NCBI GenBank assembly: GCA_043757265.1
Contig: JAYUQP010000040.1
Location: forward strand, 62,001 to 126,000
DNA from: JANPLN01 sp043757265
GTDB taxonomy: Bacteria; Bdellovibrionota; Bdellovibrionia; Bdellovibrionales; JAGQZY01
DNA length: 64,000 nt
Reading direction: 5' to 3'
Shown: positions 17,226-25,249 of the stretch, one piece after another
Position numbering within the stretch: position 1 is the stretch's first letter
Layout of the letters: each line of letters begins with the position of its first letter
Notes under the pieces: generated by a model
Database searches by the model: none
The model's input: the letters and a program-made list of their open reading frames with translations, nothing else
Told to the model about the DNA's origin: nothing
Translations under genes and position numbers: made by a program

Positions 17226-18290
17226 ATGCAACAAGAACATTACTATAAATTTTGGAGAGATTTGATCAGTCCCAAAGGCGTTGAGGTTGATTCGGATTCC
17301 CTTAGCACTACTTATGGGAAATTCACAATTCGCCCGCTTGAGAGAGGCTATGGAATTACCATCGGGAATTCACTTCGCCGAGTTCTATTGAGCTCAATGA
17401 TGGGGTCTTCTGTATCTGCAGTTCGCTTTGATAAAGTTTTGCATGAGTTCTCCACAATTCCTGATGTGATGGAAGACGTTACAGATATCATTTTGAATCT
17501 TAAACAAGTGCGTTTCCGCCAGCACACTCCAGATGTTTTGAACTTAAAAATTTCCAAATCAGGTTCAGGCAAAGTGACCGCTGCAGACATCCAGTTGAAT
17601 GATAAAATTGAAGTGCTAAATCCAGAGCAACACATTGCCACTCTAGGAGCAAATTCGAAGTTTGAAGCTGACATCACTGTGAGCTTTGGCCGCGGTTATG
17701 TTCCGTCTGAAGAGCTAGAACAAGCCAGCACCGGCGTCGGTATTGTGCCAGTTGATGCTATTTACTCTCCTATCCGCCGTGTGAATTACAATGTAACTAA
17801 CGCGCGCGTAGGGCAAAAAACCGATTACGATGCACTCACTTTGGAAGTTTGGACCGACGGTTCAATTAAGCCAGAAGAAGCTGTTGCTCTTGCTGCAAAA
17901 ATTATGAAAGAGCAGTTACAAGTCTTCGTAACATTTGACGAGGCTGTCGAGCCTACGACCGAAAAAGAAGAAAAGCGTTCACCAGTTCTTAACGAAAACC
18001 TTTTTCGCTCAGTTGACGATCTTGAGCTTTCAGTCCGCAGCGCAAACTGCTTAAAGAATGCTAACATTCGTTTTATTGGTGAATTGGTTGTGAAGTCTGA
18101 AGCTGAAATGCTCAAGACTAAAAACTTTGGACGTAAATCATTAAATGAAATTAAAGAGATTCTTGTTGAGATGGGATTAGGCTTAGGTCTAAAAATCGAT
18201 GGATGGCCGCCAGTTGGTTGGAATCCAAACACCCAAGCTCCTACAAGTTCACGAGTTGCTAGCGTTACTACTGGGAATGAACCGCAATAG
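17226..18290 (+). CDS. rpoA: DNA-directed RNA polymerase subunit alpha
   Basis: The 354-residue subunit assembles RNA polymerase and contacts UP elements and activators. The N-terminal domain has RGYGITIGNSLRRVLLSS; the C-terminal domain has ELSVRSANCLKNANIRFIGE and KNFGRKSLNEIKE. A roughly 25-residue Pro/Ser/Thr tail extends past the usual end. GGAGAATAG is the ribosome binding site. Confidence 0.98.
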   Translation: MQQEHYYKFWRDLISPKGVEVDSDSLSTTYGKFTIRPLERGYGITIGNSLRRVLLSSMMGSSVSAVRFDKVLHEFSTIPDVMEDVTDIILNLKQVRFRQHTPDVLNLKISKSGSGKVTAADIQLNDKIEVLNPEQHIATLGANSKFEADITVSFGRGYVPSEELEQASTGVGIVPVDAIYSPIRRVNYNVTNARVGQKTDYDALTLEVWTDGSIKPEEAVALAAKIMKEQLQVFVTFDEAVEPTTEKEEKRSPVLNENLFRSVDDLELSVRSANCLKNANIRFIGELVVKSEAEMLKTKNFGRKSLNEIKEILVEMGLGLGLKIDGWPPVGWNPNTQAPTSSRVASVTTGNEPQ

Positions 18291-18303
18291 TCGGGAGTGA
18301 GTT

Positions 18304-18855
18304 ATGAGACATAGAAGAAAAGTTAAAAATTTTAGCCGTGCTACGAATCCTCGCAAAGCTCTTTTTAGATGCCTTGTGAGTTCGTTAGTAGAATGTGGTC
18401 GCATCAAAACGACCATCACGAAAGCCAAAGAACTGCGACGCCATGTAGAGAAGGCCATTACTGTAGGTAAAACTGCCAACTTAAATGCTCGACGAGTTTT
18501 ATTGGCCAGTTACCCAAATCAGGCAGTTGTTGAAACAATCATGTCTGATTTAGCTGTGCGGTTTAAAGAAAGAAGCGGCGGTTACACGCGCATCCTCAAA
18601 TTAAGCAATCGCCCGGGTGACTGTGCTCCTCAGGCTTTTATTGAGTTTGTGGATTACGATGCGACAACGTATGCGGACAAAAAAGTAAAAGTGAAAGTTC
18701 GCGGGAAAGATCGCAAACTGGTCACGAAAGAATTGAACCGCAAAGAAATGGTGGCTCACAATACAAAGGTGAATCAGCGTGAAGCATTTGCACGATACAA
18801 AAACATTAAAACTATGCAAAAAGAAGCTCGTCGCGTTTTTCGCGCGAACAGCTAA
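18304..18855 (+). CDS. rplQ: 50S ribosomal protein L17, long basic C-terminus
   Basis: L17 lies near the tunnel exit. The first 120 residues are standard (MRHRRKVKNFSRATNPRKAL; GGYTRILKLSNRPGDCA). About 60 further residues, rich in Lys and Arg, extend beyond the usual end of 115-125 residues. The gene closes the ribosomal supercluster and is followed by an intrinsic terminator. Confidence 0.96.
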   Translation: MRHRRKVKNFSRATNPRKALFRCLVSSLVECGRIKTTITKAKELRRHVEKAITVGKTANLNARRVLLASYPNQAVVETIMSDLAVRFKERSGGYTRILKLSNRPGDCAPQAFIEFVDYDATTYADKKVKVKVRGKDRKLVTKELNRKEMVAHNTKVNQREAFARYKNIKTMQKEARRVFRANS

Positions 18856-18865
18856 CTTTTAAAAA

Positions 18866-19450
18866 ATGGAAAAAACTCGAACTTTAAAAGCAGCCCTCAT
18901 TACCGGAGGGCTTTTTTTTGTTTTGTTTCTTGCATGGCTCAAGCTTGATAAAATTTATTCCACGGAATCGGCACCTACCTCGTTCGAGGTTGTAGGCTTC
19001 TTAGAAAAGAATGACTTCAAAACTCTGCCAGGACTTAGCTTCAAAGATTTAAAGCAAACAGAGGTGAACCTCGAGGCTTTAACAAAGGATAAAATCGTTA
19101 TTGTAAACTTTTGGGCTAGCTGGTGCGAACCTTGTGCGGAAGAGTTTCCGTCCATGGTGAAGCTTGTGAATCATTATAAGGGAAAGATTGTGATTTTAGC
19201 TCCATCGCACGACTCCTCCTTAGAGGACATCGAAACTTTTGCTCAAGCCTTCAGTCTGCAGTCAGTGCCTGATCTCCATCTTCTTTGGGACAAGGACAAT
19301 ACAGTGGGTAAGGCCTTCCAGGTGAATAAGCTCCCTGAGTCGTATATCTTCGGTAAGGACGGAAAACTGCTTCGCAAAGTGGTGGGCACTCGCGACTGGT
19401 TTAACGAAGACGCCAAGTTTTTCTTTGAATCCCAGCTCGCAAAGCCTTAG
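18866..19450 (+). CDS. TlpA/ResA-like membrane-anchored thioredoxin
   Basis: The 194-residue protein has a basic N-terminus and one membrane segment (about residues 8-25), then a periplasmic thioredoxin fold with the active site WASWCEPC (Cys87 and Cys90) and the cis-proline context KLPESY. It probably reduces disulfides in the periplasm, as in cytochrome c maturation; the target is unknown. The ATG is ten bases after rplQ and has no obvious Shine-Dalgarno sequence. An intrinsic terminator is embedded in the codons for the membrane segment, so read-through from the ribosomal operon should be low. Confidence 0.85.
   Translation: MEKTRTLKAALITGGLFFVLFLAWLKLDKIYSTESAPTSFEVVGFLEKNDFKTLPGLSFKDLKQTEVNLEALTKDKIVIVNFWASWCEPCAEEFPSMVKLVNHYKGKIVILAPSHDSSLEDIETFAQAFSLQSVPDLHLLWDKDNTVGKAFQVNKLPESYIFGKDGKLLRKVVGTRDWFNEDAKFFFESQLAKP
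18892..18919 (+). terminator. intrinsic terminator of the ribosomal supercluster, inside tlpA-like CDS
   Basis: A GC-rich 7-bp stem (AGCCCTC 18892-18898 with GAGGGCT 18906-18912) has a 7-base loop and runs directly into eight Ts. It is the strongest intrinsic terminator in the window, 37 bases after the rplQ stop, yet it lies within codons 9-18 of the thioredoxin gene. Confidence 0.8.
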
Positions 19451-19630
19451 GAGCTTGTTTAAACTGACTTTCAGGCGCGGGACCTCGAGAACCGCATAGA
19501 GTCACTTCAAACCTATGTCTTCTGCCGATGTCTCAGACACAGCTTTCTTTTTTACATACAGAGCTGGCCTCGATAGGAAAGTTCCGGGGCCTCTGGTAAA
19601 AGAATCAGCAACGCCAAAAAGGGAGGCTTT

Positions 19631-20158
19631 ATGGTATTTTTAATCACAATTTTTACGTTTTTAAGTGGAGCTAATGAGATCGATAAGATGATCGACGGCG
19701 AAGCATACCGGTGCGAAAAACTACAAAGATCCGTCACCATGGACGACTGCGTTACCCAAGCCTTTAATGGAGGATTTAGCCAAGCTCAGGCCATTCAGCT
19801 TTGCCAAGGGCAAAACTCGGTGGCGCCGATAGATTGTGCAGTGCGCGCGTACAACAATGGTGTCGTTGATGTCTCTGGAGCCATTGAACTTTGTTGGAAT
19901 GCTAGAGATATGGGGCCCGCAGATTGCGCAATTGACGCCAAAGACGAACCGTTTAGCAGCGTCGAGCTATGTAAAAACGGAGGAAGCTTAGAACGCTCCG
20001 GTTGCGCGAAAGAGGTTCGTCAGGAGCTTTACTTGCAGGGGATTTACTTTCTAGATGAGGCCATCATGCTTTGCAAAGTTAATAACGCAGCAATCGTGAT
20101 TCGCACTTTGCGGTCGTTTGAAAGAGCTCTTGAGAATAGGGTTGGTAAAGTTGAATAA
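19631..20158 (+). CDS. exported cysteine-repeat protein, function unknown
   Basis: This 175-residue protein is not recognised. It has a hydrophobic N-terminus (about residues 2-13, probable signal peptide) and four imperfect tandem repeats of roughly 26-35 residues with the pattern C-x10/11-C-A-x-n-(A/V)-I/V-x-L-C. Cysteines fall at 28, 40, 58, 69, 88, 99, 114, 125 and 148, in pairs 11-12 apart. Such pairing suggests disulfides after export, or less likely metal binding. GGGAGG lies five bases before the ATG. It follows the tlpA-like thiol protein by 180 bases, which may or may not be meaningful. Confidence 0.65.
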   Translation: MVFLITIFTFLSGANEIDKMIDGEAYRCEKLQRSVTMDDCVTQAFNGGFSQAQAIQLCQGQNSVAPIDCAVRAYNNGVVDVSGAIELCWNARDMGPADCAIDAKDEPFSSVELCKNGGSLERSGCAKEVRQELYLQGIYFLDEAIMLCKVNNAAIVIRTLRSFERALENRVGKVE

Positions 20159-20217
20159 GTCTCAGCCCGTCAAGAAAAAGCCGCGCATTGACTACCAAGC
20201 CATCTAGGTAAGGTCGA

Positions 20218-21210
20218 ATGGCTTATATGGCGGCGCTCTTTATTTTGTTTTCTTCGCATGGCGCTGGTCCTCGATGCGTTGATGTTTTAGCAAAAGGGGT
20301 TTCGCTGTCGCATGTGCCGCGCATCGCTTCGCAAGTAGTGTTGTTTGATACCTCCGAGGTCTTCAAACATGGTTCTGTTCTCAAAATCACAAACAAAAAC
20401 GATTTAGCAGATTACAAGCAGACTCTGCTATCGCGCAGTGGACTGTACGTGTTTTTGCTGGATCGGACTGGCCATCTAGCGATTGATCATCATCTTCCCC
20501 TTCCAGTCGACTATTCCATGGCGACTTTTCATGGCACTCACCGCGGCCTTCTTAGGCAACGAGAACAAGACTTCTCGTTTCTTGGTAAACCTGAAGTCAT
20601 TTTCGCCGGGGAATTAATGGTATCTGCGGGGAAGATCGTTTGGATTTCTGATGGTTCCACTTTCTTTCACGACGCCCCCAAAGTTGCGCAAAGGCCCCGT
20701 GAAACGTCTCGTGAATTCCATTTCAGAACAAGGCGGGAGCGCGATCAATTTTTCCAAAACACCACGTCTCGGCTGCTGACGATTAAGAATCTGATGACAA
20801 GTTGGGGCTGGATTGATGGAAACACAATAATAAAACAGATTGAAAATGCTTCGGGGTCCGACTCGCTTGCAAGTTGGGGTTTTAAGATTTCACGCAAACT
20901 GGCTCTCTTCGAAAGAATCTGCCGAGGCCAGCAGCCTTGTTGGGACTTTTATTTAAGTCTTGAGGGAAGATTAAATAGAGTCGCTGAAGCGGGGGGTTTT
21001 GATCTGCCTACCGAGCGGTTATTGCAGCTCGCCCAGCTCGACGCACAAAAAGCGTCTTTGCTCGTCCAGTCTCTAACGATGGCGCGGGATCTAGGGCTCG
21101 TGGCTGTTATGCATCAGCAGATCGACCCACAAAGTGGCGTTCCAAAACAACCACTTCAAGATTTTGGAGTCGCGTTGGACTGGTATCTGCAATTTCTCGA
21201 AGCGAAGTAA
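20218..21210 (+). CDS. secreted protein of unknown function
   Basis: A 330-residue protein with a signal-peptide-like N-terminus (about residues 1-17) and no lipobox. No catalytic motif is recognised. It includes a His/Asp-containing stretch around residues 80-105 (DRTGHLAIDHHLPLP, then FHGTHRGLL), two cysteines close together (CRGQQPC) and a helical C-terminal third. AAGG precedes the ATG. It follows the cysteine-repeat gene by 59 bases on the same strand and may be co-transcribed. Confidence 0.55.
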   Translation: MAYMAALFILFSSHGAGPRCVDVLAKGVSLSHVPRIASQVVLFDTSEVFKHGSVLKITNKNDLADYKQTLLSRSGLYVFLLDRTGHLAIDHHLPLPVDYSMATFHGTHRGLLRQREQDFSFLGKPEVIFAGELMVSAGKIVWISDGSTFFHDAPKVAQRPRETSREFHFRTRRERDQFFQNTTSRLLTIKNLMTSWGWIDGNTIIKQIENASGSDSLASWGFKISRKLALFERICRGQQPCWDFYLSLEGRLNRVAEAGGFDLPTERLLQLAQLDAQKASLLVQSLTMARDLGLVAVMHQQIDPQSGVPKQPLQDFGVALDWYLQFLEAK

Positions 21211-21310
21211 CTACATGGTAGAATTTGCTTAACTCTCATCCGTTTTTAGGGGCGATGTAGGTTATAAGCCTATGCTCAACAACTTCAACTAAGTGAGTGT
21301 TTACCAAGCC

Positions 21311-21337
21311 GAGATCCCTCGTTCCGCTCAGGACGAC
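21311..21337 (+). repeat. 27-base dispersed repeat, copy 1
   Basis: Begins GAGATCC and ends GCTCAGGACGAC. It matches the reverse complement of copy 2 at 22 of 27 positions, with 59 bases between them. It is related to the widely seen intergenic motif containing GCTCAGGATGAC. Confidence 0.7.
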
Positions 21338-21396
21338 GAGAGGGCGCGAGCTGTGTTTGACAATGATTATGGTCGCTCGAAGAGCTTTAAAATTCC

Positions 21397-21423
21397 GTCA
21401 TCCTGAGCACAGCGAAGGATCTC
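21397..21423 (-). repeat. 27-base dispersed repeat, copy 2 (inverted)
   Basis: Reads GTCATCCTGAGC...GAAGGATCTC on the plus strand, the inverse orientation of copies 1 and 3. With copy 1 it could fold into a long hairpin of about 27 imperfect pairs. Confidence 0.7.
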
Positions 21424-21508
21424 GCATAGAGCATGTTATTCGCAACAGGTTAAACTCAGTTCTTAAGACCGCTTTGATTCTAGAGTCGTCTTTTGCGGTT
21501 TTGCTCAT

Positions 21509-21529
21509 TGGCCGACAGATTTTCGGCCA
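21509..21529. repeat. short perfect hairpin downstream of the minus-strand TIGR03545-type gene
   Basis: TGGCCGA and TCGGCCA pair over 7 bp with a 7-base loop. On the minus strand it comes about 20 bases after the stop at 21550, but no T tract follows, so it could protect or process the transcript rather than terminate it. Confidence 0.4.
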
Positions 21530-21549
21530 GGCAATTTAGATCATGTTAT

Positions 21550-23442
21550 TTAGAATTTAAATTTCTTCAAAAGATCTTTGGCTTTATCTTTCAGTTCGTC
21601 TTTGCCTTTATTTTTGGCTTTGTTTTTTTCTTCGTCGATTTTGCCCTTGAGAGAATTGATGGCGTCTTCCTGGTTCTTCAACGACACTCCGAATTTTTTC
21701 TCGAAATCTCCCACTTTGCCCATCAGTTTTTCTTTTTGAGTCTCGACTTTTTTATTCACTTCGTTGCGAAGCTTATCTTTCAACTCAGCCACTTGCTTGT
21801 TGAGTTCCTGTTTTAACGCTTCTTGAAGTTTTGTGCCGATATTGGAATTCAAGTCTAAATCCAAGTTGCTCCACGATCCAGTGGCGCTTCCCTGTAATGA
21901 CAATGCACCAAGGCTGCCCGAAATGTTGGTTAATATTTCCTTTACTTTCGACGATTTTGCTTCGATCACATAAGCAATTTTGTCGAAAGTTGCGTCAAAG
22001 TTAAGAGACACGCCTTCGTCCAACAATTCTACTTTTAGCAGGGACGAGCCAGTTGCTTGTTGAAAGCCAAAAGTGACGTCGCTTGATTTCGACAGCATCA
22101 TATCTTTGAGTGGAAAGGCGCCAATTTTAATTGTGCCATATTCCTTTGCATTTTCTGTGCGATGATCGACGACAGCGTGAATAGCCACGTCGTACATCTG
22201 ACTTTTAGGAAACTCCCCCGTAAGCTTCGCCTCCATGGGTTGTGCGAGGCTGGCGGGTGAATCCGAAATATTGAGAATTTCCCCACCAATGCTTCCGGAA
22301 AATCCTTCAGCACTGGCTTTGGAATTCACATTGGCTTTTTGAATCCATAGCTGAGGATAGCCCTTTGTGATGCGAAATTTAAAGTCTTTACCGGTTTGCC
22401 GCTCACGCGGTGTGATGGCTTGTTTTTGGCGATCTTTTTTTGGCGGGGGCATATACTCCCGCGCAAGCCGCATGTACTTTTCGGCGCGGTAGATTTCATT
22501 CGCAAACTGGCGTCCAAAAATCCGCATTGCCAAATCCTTTGGATCTAGCGAGGGAATTCCGAGCTTCCCTTCAAGGTCTTTTAAGTCTTCATCGACATAT
22601 TTTTTGATATCCGTATAGAGATTCTTGTAAAGCTTCAGATCACCAGAAAGCTCGCCGCTGGTGTTTTTGATTGTTTTGTATTTTTCGTCTACTTCCTTAT
22701 AAAGGGTTTCAGCCTCTTTAACTGCAGCAAGAATCACCTTTGGATCTTTGCTATCTACTTTTAAAGCTTTCACGCGATTTTCGATTTTTTTAAGCTCTTC
22801 TTTTTGTGGCAGTTTGTCGATGCGTTCTTTCCACAGTTTTTCTTTGGCTTCGAGCTCGGTCTCCATTTTTTCAATAAACTGGGAGGTCTTTAGATTGCCT
22901 TCCATCTCCTTCAGTTTATCTTTGTAATTATCGCCTTGGGCAATGGCCGCAAGATCGCCAAAAATATTGCCTTCTAAAACCTTGTTGGTCACTTCGAGCG
23001 CGCTCGACTTCATACTTTGCACGTTATCGTCGGCGCTTTTTTTAACCGGTAGTACCCGACCTGGGCTTTTGCGAACGGTGTTAATCATAACATCCGCGAC
23101 CGAAGCTAACGGAACCACGACTTTGCCGCGAAGCAAAGCATCCCAAAGCGCTTTAAACTGAATGGTGCCAATTTGTAAAACGTTGTGCGTTGGAGCTTCT
23201 TTATTGGTAACTTGAATGTTGCGAATATCGAGCGAAGCATTCAAAAAGCTTGTTGAAAGAGAATCGATATTTACTTCGGCGCCATTCGCGTAGGTTCCAC
23301 CCATCTCTATGCCAGCTTTTAGGTGAATGTCGAAGAAGAATTTAAAATAGGCAAAAAACAGCAAAAAGACGATGGCGATGGGAATGATCGCTTCGAAACG
23401 GATCGGCCCCTTTTTTTTCTTGATTGCTTTTTCTTTGCTCAT
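21550..23442 (-). CDS. TIGR03545-type membrane-anchored periplasmic protein
   Basis: A 630-residue protein with a Lys-rich N-terminus, one membrane segment (about residues 17-35) and a long periplasmic part. The early region (VNIDSLSTSFLNASLDIRNI) resembles AsmA-like beta-structure; the middle (about 170-320) is Lys/Glu-rich coiled coil; the C-terminus is again strongly helical and charged. The pairing with the upstream gene, which it overlaps by four bases, matches the TIGR03545/TIGR03546 pair seen in several proteobacteria and spirochaetes. Function is unknown; a role in lipid or envelope handling is only inference. Confidence 0.75.
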   Translation of the reverse strand: MSKEKAIKKKKGPIRFEAIIPIAIVFLLFFAYFKFFFDIHLKAGIEMGGTYANGAEVNIDSLSTSFLNASLDIRNIQVTNKEAPTHNVLQIGTIQFKALWDALLRGKVVVPLASVADVMINTVRKSPGRVLPVKKSADDNVQSMKSSALEVTNKVLEGNIFGDLAAIAQGDNYKDKLKEMEGNLKTSQFIEKMETELEAKEKLWKERIDKLPQKEELKKIENRVKALKVDSKDPKVILAAVKEAETLYKEVDEKYKTIKNTSGELSGDLKLYKNLYTDIKKYVDEDLKDLEGKLGIPSLDPKDLAMRIFGRQFANEIYRAEKYMRLAREYMPPPKKDRQKQAITPRERQTGKDFKFRITKGYPQLWIQKANVNSKASAEGFSGSIGGEILNISDSPASLAQPMEAKLTGEFPKSQMYDVAIHAVVDHRTENAKEYGTIKIGAFPLKDMMLSKSSDVTFGFQQATGSSLLKVELLDEGVSLNFDATFDKIAYVIEAKSSKVKEILTNISGSLGALSLQGSATGSWSNLDLDLNSNIGTKLQEALKQELNKQVAELKDKLRNEVNKKVETQKEKLMGKVGDFEKKFGVSLKNQEDAINSLKGKIDEEKNKAKNKGKDELKDKAKDLLKKFKF

Positions 23443-23972
23443 TCAACACCTCCGTACAAATTGTCGTAACTGACGTACCACTTATAAAAGGTGGTCGCCT
23501 TGAAAAACTTCCAGGCTTTGGTTTCTTTGACTCGGGCAACGACAGTCGTGCGGTACTTACTCACTGCATACTTTGACCCGTAAAAAACTGCTGGAATCAG
23601 GGCAATGGAAACAATGCCCGAGCCCATAACAATGCTGTTGTAAAATCGTGTCCACGGAACAATGGGCATATTGTAAAGCGTGGTAAAAAGCGGCTCCAAA
23701 GAATCCATAGTGAGCACTGCCGAACCTACTGCATGAAAAACAGGATCGAGAAAAAATGCGATGAACTTAAAAAAGAAAGCCGCTAAAAAAGCTGCGCCAA
23801 TCTGAATTCGGAAAATAAATAATAGAAAAAACACCAGCACGCTTTGCAATGAGAACGCCGGTGTCATGCCGAGAACAAAGCCCAGCGATATACCCCAGGC
23901 AACGGGGGTGGTTTCGTTTTCGGAATGGAGAAGTTTTACAAGCTCAAAAAGCTGTTTTAATAAGACGGTCAT
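23439..23972 (-). CDS. TIGR03546-type small membrane protein (DUF2062-like)
   Basis: The start was set at 23972 (MTVLLKQLFELVKLL) because AAAGGA lies six bases upstream; the frame stays open further but that region has no family character. The 177-residue product has several hydrophobic segments and the SLGFVLGMTPAFSLQSVLVF motif resembling DUF2062 proteins. Its end overlaps the start of the TIGR03545-type gene, so the two are translationally coupled and probably form one complex. Confidence 0.75.
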   Translation of the reverse strand: MTVLLKQLFELVKLLHSENETTPVAWGISLGFVLGMTPAFSLQSVLVFFLLFIFRIQIGAAFLAAFFFKFIAFFLDPVFHAVGSAVLTMDSLEPLFTTLYNMPIVPWTRFYNSIVMGSGIVSIALIPAVFYGSKYAVSKYRTTVVARVKETKAWKFFKATTFYKWYVSYDNLYGGVE

Positions 23973-24151
23973 GGGTGTCCTTTTCGTTGTAAGACGATGA
24001 TACCAGGGTTTTTGCGGAGAGCAACCGGTCGAGTGTGCAAGGCGTCTGAGTTCCAGCTTGTGAGCAGTGGCTGTCATCAGATATATAAGAAGTATTGCCG
24101 AAGCGAAGGCTGAAGGCAAAAAGCCCTTGCGCTAGATTATGAGGAGCAAAC

Positions 24152-25249
24152 ATGTCCATTCCGTATCTCGATCTGTCCGTTCAGTATAAAAAAATTCAAA
24201 GCAAAATTGAACCCAAGATTTTACAAATTTTAGCAAGCGGCCAGTACGTGTTGGGTCCAGAGGTTTCTGCCTGCGAGAGCGAGCTTGCGGAGTTTACAGG
24301 AACAAAGTTTGCGTCTGCTGTTTCTAATGGCACTGTGGCTCTGTTAAACGCACTTTTAGCGGTAGGAGTGAAGCCTGGTGACGAAGTTGTCACCACAGGA
24401 TTTTCGTTTTTCGCTACGGCTGGAGTAATTTCGCTGTTGGGAGCTCATCCAGTATTTGTCGATATTGAGCCCGATACTTACAACATCAATGTGGGACTGC
24501 TTGAAAAAGCCATCACACCGAAAACGAAAGCCATCATGCCGGTTTCTCTTTATGGGCAAATTTCAGATATGGATGATATCAACAGCATTGCACAAAAGCA
24601 TGGACTGTTCGTGATCGAAGATGCTGCTCAAAGTTTTGGCGCACTCTACAAAGGAAAGCGTAGCTGCTCGCTGAGCCATATTGGTTGCACAAGTTTTTTT
24701 CCGGCAAAGCCATTGGGCTGTGCGGGTGATGGTGGCGCCGTTTTTACGTCCGATCCAGAGTTAGCAAAAAAATTAGATTGGATTCGAGTTCACGGGCAGA
24801 CAAAAAGATACCATCACGAATACATTGGATTCAATGGACGGTTAGATCCAATTCAGTGCGCCTTCGTTCGCGAAAAACTTAAATTCTACGATACTGATTT
24901 GGCCGAGCGCCGTGAAATTGGACAGGCTTACAATGATGCCTTCGCTGGCCTTAAGAATGTAAGCATTCCTGTCGTGCGCGCGGATCGCAACACTGTGTTT
25001 GCGCAGTACACACTGGCGGTGCCAGAGCGCGAGGAGTTTATAAAAAGTTTGGAGCAGTCGGGTGTGCCGACATCCATTCACTATCCCTCTGGAATGCACG
25101 AACAACCGGTTTACAAAAATTTGCCCAAAGTTTCTTTACCAGTTACGGAAAAACTATCAAAGCAGGTTTTTAGCCTTCCACTTTACCCCGGAATGCCAAA
25201 AGCTAATGTAAAGACCGTGATCGAAGCAGTCCAGAAGGCCGCAAATTAG
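24152..25249 (+). CDS. DegT/DnrJ/EryC1 sugar-nucleotide aminotransferase
   Basis: A PLP enzyme of 365 residues that transfers an amino group onto a 3-keto or 4-keto nucleotide sugar. YLDLSVQYKKIQ at the start, GDEVVTTGFSFFATA, EDAAQSFGA and FFPAKPLGCAGDGGAV with the PLP lysine are the family hallmarks; it looks closest to WbpE/WlbC, which make 3-amino uronic acids. GAGGAG precedes the ATG. It abuts the WecA-like gene with no gap, so it probably supplies an amino sugar for the same glycan. Confidence 0.9.
   Translation: MSIPYLDLSVQYKKIQSKIEPKILQILASGQYVLGPEVSACESELAEFTGTKFASAVSNGTVALLNALLAVGVKPGDEVVTTGFSFFATAGVISLLGAHPVFVDIEPDTYNINVGLLEKAITPKTKAIMPVSLYGQISDMDDINSIAQKHGLFVIEDAAQSFGALYKGKRSCSLSHIGCTSFFPAKPLGCAGDGGAVFTSDPELAKKLDWIRVHGQTKRYHHEYIGFNGRLDPIQCAFVREKLKFYDTDLAERREIGQAYNDAFAGLKNVSIPVVRADRNTVFAQYTLAVPEREEFIKSLEQSGVPTSIHYPSGMHEQPVYKNLPKVSLPVTEKLSKQVFSLPLYPGMPKANVKTVIEAVQKAAN

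Larger units (their letters stand above)
21211..21549. other. 339-base gene-poor stretch with inverted dispersed repeats
   Basis: No gene is supported; an 80-codon frame at 21297-21539 has no family resemblance and is made largely of repeat sequence. The stretch contains two inverted copies of a 27-base repeat and a 7-bp hairpin near 21509-21529. Confidence 0.6.

Noticed and set aside
21509..21529. Hairpin as a true terminator for the minus-strand pair
   Set aside because: No T tract follows the stem on the minus strand, so it was listed only as a hairpin.
21297..21539. 80-codon plus-strand frame
   Set aside because: It runs through both dispersed repeats, has no ribosome binding site and no protein-like composition.
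23973..24119. N-terminal extension of the TIGR03546-type protein
   Set aside because: The internal start at 23972 has a good ribosome binding site and the upstream part lacks family similarity.
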